DNA of 64,000 nt, taken from positions 264,529 to 328,528 of the forward strand of contig JAAXWQ010000002.1 of assembly GCA_013335115.1 (NCBI GenBank), in the 5' to 3' direction. The translations under genes and the position numbers were made by a program. Origin of the DNA: Chlorobiaceae bacterium (lineage in GTDB: Bacteria > Bacteroidota > Chlorobiia > Chlorobiales > Chlorobiaceae). This document shows, piece after piece, positions 56,279 through 64,000 of the stretch. The notes under the pieces were generated by a model. The model did not search any database and had not been told where the DNA came from. It worked only from the letters and a program-made list of their open reading frames with translations. How positions within the stretch are numbered: the first letter of the stretch is position 1; each line of letters begins with the position of its first letter.

Positions 56279-57562
56279 ATGCCTGAAATCGTGCCATTCA
56301 AGGGGATCGTCTACGGATCCGGGGTCATCGGGGATGCGGACCGGTTGATCTGTCCGCCCTACGACGCCATTTCACCTGCCGTGCAACGTGAGCTGTATGA
56401 TGCCTCTCCTTACAATGCCGTCCGCATGGAGCTGCCCATGGAGGCCGATCCCTACGACGCTGCCGCCGTAAGGCTTCGTGAGTGGCTGGCATCAGGGGTC
56501 CTGCAGCAGGATGTCGAGCCGGCGATCTATCCGTGCGCCCAGACCTTCATCGACGAGAAGGGGAACGAACTCACCAGGAGCGGTTTCTTTGCCGCGCTGA
56601 AGCTGTACGATTTCGGGGAGGGACAGGTGCTGCCGCATGAGAAGACCCTTTCCGGGCCGAAGGCCGACCGCTTGAGCATGTTCAGGAAGACCGGGGCGAA
56701 CCTTAGCAGCATCTTTGGCCTGTATGCCGACGATTCCCGGGTCGCCGACCAGGCTGTCAGTGCGTTCTGCGAGGCGAATGAGCCGGTCGTCGACGCGGTG
56801 TTGCAGGGGGTCCGGAACCGCCTGTGGCGCATCACCGACAGTGCCCTTGTCGCCCAGGTCCAGTCGGTGCTGGCCGCCCGGAAAGTCTACATCGCCGACG
56901 GCCATCATCGTTACGAAACCGGTGTGGCCTACCGCAATGAGCGTGCGGCTGCCAATCCGGGCCATACCGGCAGTGAGCCCTATAATTATATACTCGCCTA
57001 CCTCTCGAACATCCATGACGAAGGGCTGCGTATCCTGCCGATCCATCGCCTGGTCAGGGGGCTCGGGAGTTTCGATATCAATACTTTCGTGTCGGAGCTT
57101 GACCGTCATTTCACGGTCTGGGAGCTTCCGGGCCACAAGGCAATGGACGACTTCCTGGGGGGCTGCCCGTCATGCATCGCCTACGGTATCGTGCTGCCCG
57201 GCATCACCCTCGGGATCTCGCTGGACTGCAAGCCCGAAGAGGCCCTGTCGACGCCGGTTCCCGAGGCGCTCCGGACGCTTTCAGTCGTGCTCCTGCACGA
57301 CCTGGTGTTCGGCCAGATCCTCGGGATTACTGCCGAAGCCACCGCGAAAGAGAGCAACATCACCTACGTGAAGAACGAGCAGGAGGTGTTTGATTCGGTC
57401 GATTCAGGCGAGGCGCAGCTCGGTGTGGTGCTCAAGCCCACGAGGGTGGAGCAGGTGGTTTCGGTCGCCGGAACCGGCGAGGTGATGCCGCAGAAATCGA
57501 CCTGGTTCTACCCGAAGATCATGACCGGGATGGTGTTCCGTTCGCTGGGGGGCGATGCATGA
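56279..57562 (+). CDS. DUF1015-family conserved protein
   Basis: 427 residues. The family N-terminus is seen as [12 protein letters not shown]...[31 protein letters not shown]; other conserved blocks are [32 protein letters not shown] and [18 protein letters not shown], with an HH(R)YE motif that resembles a phosphate- or metal-binding site. Function is unknown; members are linked in some genomes to HTH or to serine metabolism. It overlaps tsaE by four bases (ATGA). Confidence 0.9.
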   Translation: MPEIVPFKGIVYGSGVIGDADRLICPPYDAISPAVQRELYDASPYNAVRMELPMEADPYDAAAVRLREWLASGVLQQDVEPAIYPCAQTFIDEKGNELTRSGFFAALKLYDFGEGQVLPHEKTLSGPKADRLSMFRKTGANLSSIFGLYADDSRVADQAVSAFCEANEPVVDAVLQGVRNRLWRITDSALVAQVQSVLAARKVYIADGHHRYETGVAYRNERAAANPGHTGSEPYNYILAYLSNIHDEGLRILPIHRLVRGLGSFDINTFVSELDRHFTVWELPGHKAMDDFLGGCPSCIAYGIVLPGITLGISLDCKPEEALSTPVPEALRTLSVVLLHDLVFGQILGITAEATAKESNITYVKNEQEVFDSVDSGEAQLGVVLKPTRVEQVVSVAGTGEVMPQKSTWFYPKIMTGMVFRSLGGDA

Positions 57563-57987
57563 GGGGTGAGTTCCTTTCCAGTTCGCCCGAACAGACCCGC
57601 GAGTACGCCCGGCGGTTCGCTGCAGGACTCGGGCCTGGCGATGCGGTCTGCATGACCGGACCGCTCGGTGCGGGCAAGACGGAGTTCATGCGGGGAATCA
57701 CGGAGGTGTTCGGGTGCGAAGGGCAGCTCTCCAGCCCCACCTTTTCCCTGCTCAACATCTACGAGGGCTGCATGCGCGGCCAGCAGCTGGAGCTGCACCA
57801 TTTTGACCTTTACCGGATCGAATCCGAAGGGGAACTCGAGGCGACGGGGTTCGGGGAGTATCTTTCCGGGCCGTTCGTCTCGGTGGTCGAATGGGGTGAG
57901 AAATTCCCCTCGTACCATCGGAGCTACACCCGGCGGGTGGTGCTGGATATCGCCGGGGAGGGCATGAGAAAGATTACCATAACTTAA
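57559..57987 (+). CDS. tsaE: tRNA threonylcarbamoyladenosine biosynthesis ATPase TsaE
   Basis: 142 residues. Walker A is [15 protein letters not shown] (about 34-48), followed by [13 protein letters not shown] and the Walker B-like [18 protein letters not shown] is the TsaE C-terminal signature. It supplies ATP hydrolysis to the TsaB-TsaD complex that makes t6A37 of ANN-decoding tRNAs. It is followed after 17 bases by tsaB, so the two modification genes are together; tsaD is not in the window. Confidence 0.93.
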   Translation: MRGEFLSSSPEQTREYARRFAAGLGPGDAVCMTGPLGAGKTEFMRGITEVFGCEGQLSSPTFSLLNIYEGCMRGQQLELHHFDLYRIESEGELEATGFGEYLSGPFVSVVEWGEKFPSYHRSYTRRVVLDIAGEGMRKITIT

Positions 57988-58004
57988 GGCTCAGCGCGGG
58001 ATCC

Positions 58005-58688
58005 ATGAAGATACTTGCCATCGAGTGCACGCACCAGGTCGCGTGGGTCGCGGTGAAAAACGGAAGCATCACGGTCGAACGAACTGGCGGTGAGTGGCAG
58101 AAGACGGCAGAGGTGGTCGTGCCGCTGGCCATGCAGGCGATGTCGGCGGCGGGGCTTGTCCCGGCTGACCTCGACGGCGTGGCGGTATCCTCCGGGCCGG
58201 GATCCTTCACCGCTCTGCGCATCGGCATGTCCGTCGCCAAGGGGATCGCCTACGGCGCCGGATGCCCGCTCGTGCCGGTATCCACCCTGGCAGCCATGGC
58301 CCGGGCAGCATGCGCCCATACCGATGCCCGGCACCTCATGCCGGTCGTTCCGTCCCGTCCGGGGGAGTACTTTTACGCGATCTATCGGCGCGACGCCGGT
58401 GTGCCGGGCACACTCATGGAACTGGGCCAGGGGCGCTGCATGGTGCAAGAGCTTGCCGGGCTGCTGGAGCCCTTTTCAGGCGATGCCGTCATTCCCGTGC
58501 GGGATGCCGGGGCGCTGGCAACCCATGCGCCCGGGTTCGGGCAAATCGCGCTTGATGCCGCGTTCTTTACGGCCTCCAGCCTGCTGGGATTGGCCGAAAC
58601 GGCCCTCGGAAAAGGGGCCGCGCCGACCGTCGGCGAGGCCTCGCCGGATTATCGCCAAATCTTTGTACCGCTTCAGAAAAAACAGTGA
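58005..58688 (+). CDS. tsaB: tRNA threonylcarbamoyladenosine biosynthesis protein TsaB
   Basis: 227 residues of the ASKHA fold. Seen are [61 protein letters not shown] (the glycoprotease-like motif) and the ending [12 protein letters not shown]. It is the inactive paralogue that dimerises with TsaD. It sits between tsaE and rsfS on the same strand. Confidence 0.93.
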   Translation: MKILAIECTHQVAWVAVKNGSITVERTGGEWQKTAEVVVPLAMQAMSAAGLVPADLDGVAVSSGPGSFTALRIGMSVAKGIAYGAGCPLVPVSTLAAMARAACAHTDARHLMPVVPSRPGEYFYAIYRRDAGVPGTLMELGQGRCMVQELAGLLEPFSGDAVIPVRDAGALATHAPGFGQIALDAAFFTASSLLGLAETALGKGAAPTVGEASPDYRQIFVPLQKKQ

Positions 58689-58752
58689 ATCAATTGCTAT
58701 ATTGATGCGCGGGAACCCGTCCCGCTGTATGGATTTCTTATCATTAAAACGG

Positions 58753-59190
58753 ATGTTTATGCCCCGAACGGAACAGAAGGTTCCTGCTACCCATGAGGCC
58801 CGCGAAGTGGCCATGAGCGAGCTGCTCGCCAGGCGGGCCGCCGAATTGTCGCTGGAAAAGAAAGGTGAAGATGTCAAGATTCTCGATCTCAGGGGGTTGA
58901 CGACCGTTACGGATTTTTTTGTCATTATCACGGCCGATTCCGAGAGGAAGGCCAAGGCTGTTTCCGATCACATCATCGATGAACTGAAAGAGGACGGCGA
59001 GCGTCCGACGCACGTCGAGGGCCTTGAGACGATGCGCTGGATCCTCGTCGACTACGTTGACGTTGTGGTGCATATCTTCCAGCCGGACGAGCGGAGGTTC
59101 TACGACCTCGAATCGCTCTGGTCCGATGCGCCCGTCACCAGGGTCGTCGATCTTCCCCCGGCCGAAGCGACCGAAAATCAGGAATCGTGA
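58753..59190 (+). CDS. rsfS: Ribosomal silencing factor RsfS
   Basis: 145 residues from the ATG at 58753; ATGs at 58729 and 58759 are alternatives and no clear ribosome-binding site decides between them. The frame extends back to 58090 but that part overlaps tsaB. The RsfS/Iojap domain shows [44 protein letters not shown] and the end [21 protein letters not shown]. It binds uL14 on the large subunit and blocks subunit joining in starvation. A short acidic tail follows the domain. Confidence 0.92.
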   Translation: MFMPRTEQKVPATHEAREVAMSELLARRAAELSLEKKGEDVKILDLRGLTTVTDFFVIITADSERKAKAVSDHIIDELKEDGERPTHVEGLETMRWILVDYVDVVVHIFQPDERRFYDLESLWSDAPVTRVVDLPPAEATENQES

Positions 59191-59304
59191 GAAATGCTTT
59201 TCCGAAAATAAGTTACGGGTTCCCGCGTCCTTTATTTTCCGGGAGCTATTTCATACATTACGTCATTGTCTAGCCAGTGGTAACCCAACGTCAGGACCTC
59301 TATT

Positions 59305-61788
<2,484 letters not shown>

Positions 61789-61839
61789 CAGGTCCCGAGC
61801 GGGAGTTTCATAAAAACCGTAACCAGCGGAGGCGCGAGC

Positions 61840-62067
61840 ATGCAGAAAGAGAACAGGCCGGTGATCATCACTGAGGAGGCGGGAGTCAAGTTTTACTGCG
61901 CTTGCGGCAAAGCGGCCAATTGGCCATACTGCGACGGCAGCCACGCCGGTACCGGCATCACGCCATTCCGGACGGAGATTGAAAAGGATGGGAACGTGGC
62001 CATCTGCGGTTGCGGGAAATCCGCGAAGCTTCCTTTTTGCGACGGCGCCCATAAGGCATTGCACTGA
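61840..62067 (+). CDS. CDGSH-type iron-sulfur protein
   Basis: 75 residues with two CDGSH domains: FYCACGKAANWPYCDGSH and AICGCGKSAKLPFCDGAH. Each holds the three Cys and one His that ligate a 2Fe-2S cluster (CxC-X8-CDG-S/A-H). Double-CDGSH proteins of this kind are small cytoplasmic redox or cluster carriers. It lies between gyrA and pyrG on the same strand, 51 and 39 bases away. Function is not established. Confidence 0.93.
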   Translation: MQKENRPVIITEEAGVKFYCACGKAANWPYCDGSHAGTGITPFRTEIEKDGNVAICGCGKSAKLPFCDGAHKALH

Positions 62068-62106
62068 CGACGATACGATCATCACTATCTAACCACCATA
62101 AGACGT

Positions 62107-63804
62107 ATGGCGCGCCCGAAGAACGTTAAGCATATCTTTGTCACCGGCGGGGTGATCTCCTCACTTGGAAAGGGCATCCTTTCCGCATCTCTTGGGTTCC
62201 TGCTCAAGTCCCGCGGATTGCGAGTCGCCATCCAGAAGTACGACCCGTACATCAACGTCGACCCCGGCACCATGTCTCCTTACCAGCACGGCGAGGTATA
62301 TGTGACCGATGACGGCGCGGAGACCGACCTTGACCTCGGCCATTACGAGCGCTTCCTCGACGAATCCACCTCCCAGGCCTCGAACCTGACCATGGGGCGT
62401 GTCTACAAGTCGGTCATCGACAAGGAGCGCAAGGGCGAGTACCTCGGCGGGACGGTGCAGGTCGTGCCCCACGTCATCGACGAAATCAAGGAGAAGATGG
62501 GCGAGCTGGCCAGGAATGGCAGCCTCGACGTGCTCATCACCGAAATCGGCGGCACCATCGGTGATATCGAGTCGCTTCCCTTCCTCGAGGCAATGCGCCA
62601 GCTCAAGCTCGAGATCGGCGAGCGCAACCTGCTGAATATCCACCTGACCTACGTCCCCTACATCAAGGCGGCGTGCGAGCTGAAGACCAAGCCGACCCAG
62701 CACAGCGTCAAGATGCTGCTCGAAACCGGCATCCAGCCCGACATCCTCGTCTGCAGGAGTGAGAAACCCCTCTCCAAGGAGATCAAGGGGAAGGTCGGCC
62801 ACTTCTGCAACGTCAACGAGCAGGATGTGGTCGGCATGAACGACTGCGAGACCATTTACGAGGTCCCGCTCCTCCTGCTCAAGGAGCAGCTCGACCTGAG
62901 GGTGATGAAAAAGCTTTCGCTCAAGAAGTTCAGGGAGCCGAACCTTTCCTACTGGAGGGAGTTCTGCGACAAGGTCAAGCACCCGAAGGACGGCGAGATC
63001 ACCATTGGCCTCTGCGGAAAGTATACCGAGTACCCCGATGCCTACAAGTCCATCCTCGAATCGTTTGTGCACGCCGGAGCGGCCAACGACGTCAAGGTCT
63101 CCCTTCGCCTCTTCAGGGCCGAGGACGCCGAAGACCCGAAGTTCGACCTTGGCAAGGCGCTCGAAGGGGTCAGCGGACTGTTGGTCGCCCCCGGCTTCGG
63201 AGACCGCGGCATCGAGGGCAAAGTGCAGTTCATCAGGTACGCAAGGGAGAACAACATTCCGTTTTTCGGCATCTGCCTCGGCATGCAGTGCGCCACCATC
63301 GAATTTGCACGGAATGTCTGCGGCATGACTGACGCCAACTCCACAGAATTCAACAAGCGCAGTCGATTCCCGGTGATCGACCTCATGGAACAGCAGAAGA
63401 AGGTCAAGGAGAAGGGCGGCACCATGCGTCTTGGCAGCTACCCCTGCATTATCCGGGAGGAGTCGAAGGCCTACGAGGTCTACCGGAAATTCCTGATCAA
63501 CGAACGCCACCGCCACCGCTACGAATTCAACAACCAGTTCAGGAAAGCGTTCGAGGAGAAGGGGATGATCTTTTCGGGCACCTCTCCCAACGGCGACCTC
63601 GTCGAGATCGTCGAGCTGAAGGATCACCGCTGGTTCGTGGCCGTACAGTTCCACCCGGAACTGAAGTCGCGTGTCCAGAAGGTTCATCCGCTCTTCAGCG
63701 GCTTCGTTAAGGCAGCCAAGGAGTTCGCCCAGGGAACCCGCCAGCTTACCCTCGAAGTCGAAATGCCGCGTCTCACCTCGACGGAGATGGACACCGCCGG
63801 CTGA
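62107..63804 (+). CDS. pyrG: CTP synthase
   Basis: 565 residues. The synthetase domain (about 1-270) begins [30 protein letters not shown] (P-loop-like) with [39 protein letters not shown]; the class-I glutaminase domain has [12 protein letters not shown], the nucleophile Cys in [17 protein letters not shown] and a C-terminal His-Glu pair in FHPELKSR. It makes CTP from UTP with ammonia from glutamine. Its stop is followed by a strong hairpin terminator. Confidence 0.97.
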   Translation: MARPKNVKHIFVTGGVISSLGKGILSASLGFLLKSRGLRVAIQKYDPYINVDPGTMSPYQHGEVYVTDDGAETDLDLGHYERFLDESTSQASNLTMGRVYKSVIDKERKGEYLGGTVQVVPHVIDEIKEKMGELARNGSLDVLITEIGGTIGDIESLPFLEAMRQLKLEIGERNLLNIHLTYVPYIKAACELKTKPTQHSVKMLLETGIQPDILVCRSEKPLSKEIKGKVGHFCNVNEQDVVGMNDCETIYEVPLLLLKEQLDLRVMKKLSLKKFREPNLSYWREFCDKVKHPKDGEITIGLCGKYTEYPDAYKSILESFVHAGAANDVKVSLRLFRAEDAEDPKFDLGKALEGVSGLLVAPGFGDRGIEGKVQFIRYARENNIPFFGICLGMQCATIEFARNVCGMTDANSTEFNKRSRFPVIDLMEQQKKVKEKGGTMRLGSYPCIIREESKAYEVYRKFLINERHRHRYEFNNQFRKAFEEKGMIFSGTSPNGDLVEIVELKDHRWFVAVQFHPELKSRVQKVHPLFSGFVKAAKEFAQGTRQLTLEVEMPRLTSTEMDTAG

Positions 63805-63831
63805 AGCGCTGCGGCGTGGTTTTGTTTTATG

Positions 63832-63866
63832 GCGGCGCCGCGAGGCGCCGCTCTTTTTTTTCTCTT
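63832..63866 (+). terminator. Rho-independent terminator of pyrG
   Basis: GCGGCGCC (63832-63839) pairs with GGCGCCGC (63844-63851) around a GCGA tetraloop and is followed by TCTTTTTTTTCTC. Confidence 0.9.
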
Positions 63867-64000
63867 TTCCCCTTTTTTATCAAGAAAGATGAAATAGTAT
63901 TTGGAAGTGGAGGGGTAGGTTGGTACATTAGGAGCCTTCACTTGAGACGGCAACGTCGCCGAGTGGGGGAGAAGCCCGAAAGGGTTATGTTATTTGGCTT

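Overview
The window is a GC-rich bacterial chromosome segment that most resembles a green sulfur bacterium (Chlorobiaceae). This is inferred from a sulfide:quinone oxidoreductase, an F1 beta/epsilon pair standing apart from the rest of ATP synthase with a very short epsilon, an ArsA-type ATPase with an HSP20-like tail, an indolepyruvate oxidoreductase/phenylacetate-CoA ligase operon and a GTP-type PEP carboxykinase. No photosynthesis gene, rRNA, CRISPR array or prophage was seen, so the assignment is an inference.

Layout. 0-13.9 kb: clpS, an LD-carboxypeptidase, atpC-atpD with tRNA-Thr upstream, a TlpA-like thioredoxin, pckG, dodecin, an acetate-type transporter, an MFS exporter, msrB, and a leftward efflux operon tolC-usp-emrA-emrB. 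14-16.2 kb: a divergent sigma-54 activator; a sigma-54 type promoter faces the efflux operon. 16.2-21.5 kb: a five-gene leftward operon iorA-iorB-paaK-ACT-aminotransferase for aryl-pyruvate/aryl-acetate interconversion. 21.7-25.7 kb: a YiiX-like hydrolase, an ArsA-type ATPase, and sulfide:quinone reductase with an overlooked 52-residue partner gene. 25.8-26.9 kb: a RAYT-type transposase between exact inverted 17-bp ends. 27-35.7 kb: housekeeping genes (nitroreductase, K+ channel, prfA, rseP, dxr, tRNA-Val, acyP, ftsH). 36-38.8 kb: pyrF and glmS.

39-48.9 kb is a Tad/Flp pilus locus (pilin, cpaB, secretin, two pseudopilin-like genes, tadZ, tadA, tadB, tadC, prepilin peptidase), all rightward and tightly packed, preceded by a consensus-matching sigma-54 promoter with two palindromes about 90-110 bp upstream. 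Codon choice looks different from its neighbours, which suggests acquisition by transfer. A hybrid histidine kinase converges on its end. 51-64 kb: an SDR epimerase, an RRM protein, amtB-glnK, a TPR protein, scpA, DUF1015, tsaE, tsaB, rsfS, gyrA, a CDGSH protein and pyrG; after the pyrG terminator nothing is recognised in the last 130 bases.

The most interesting signals are the two sigma-54 promoters (efflux operon and Tad locus), the long-leader Flp pilin, the small gene after sulfide:quinone reductase, the reversible aromatic amino acid operon, and the RAYT unit with its REP-like ends.
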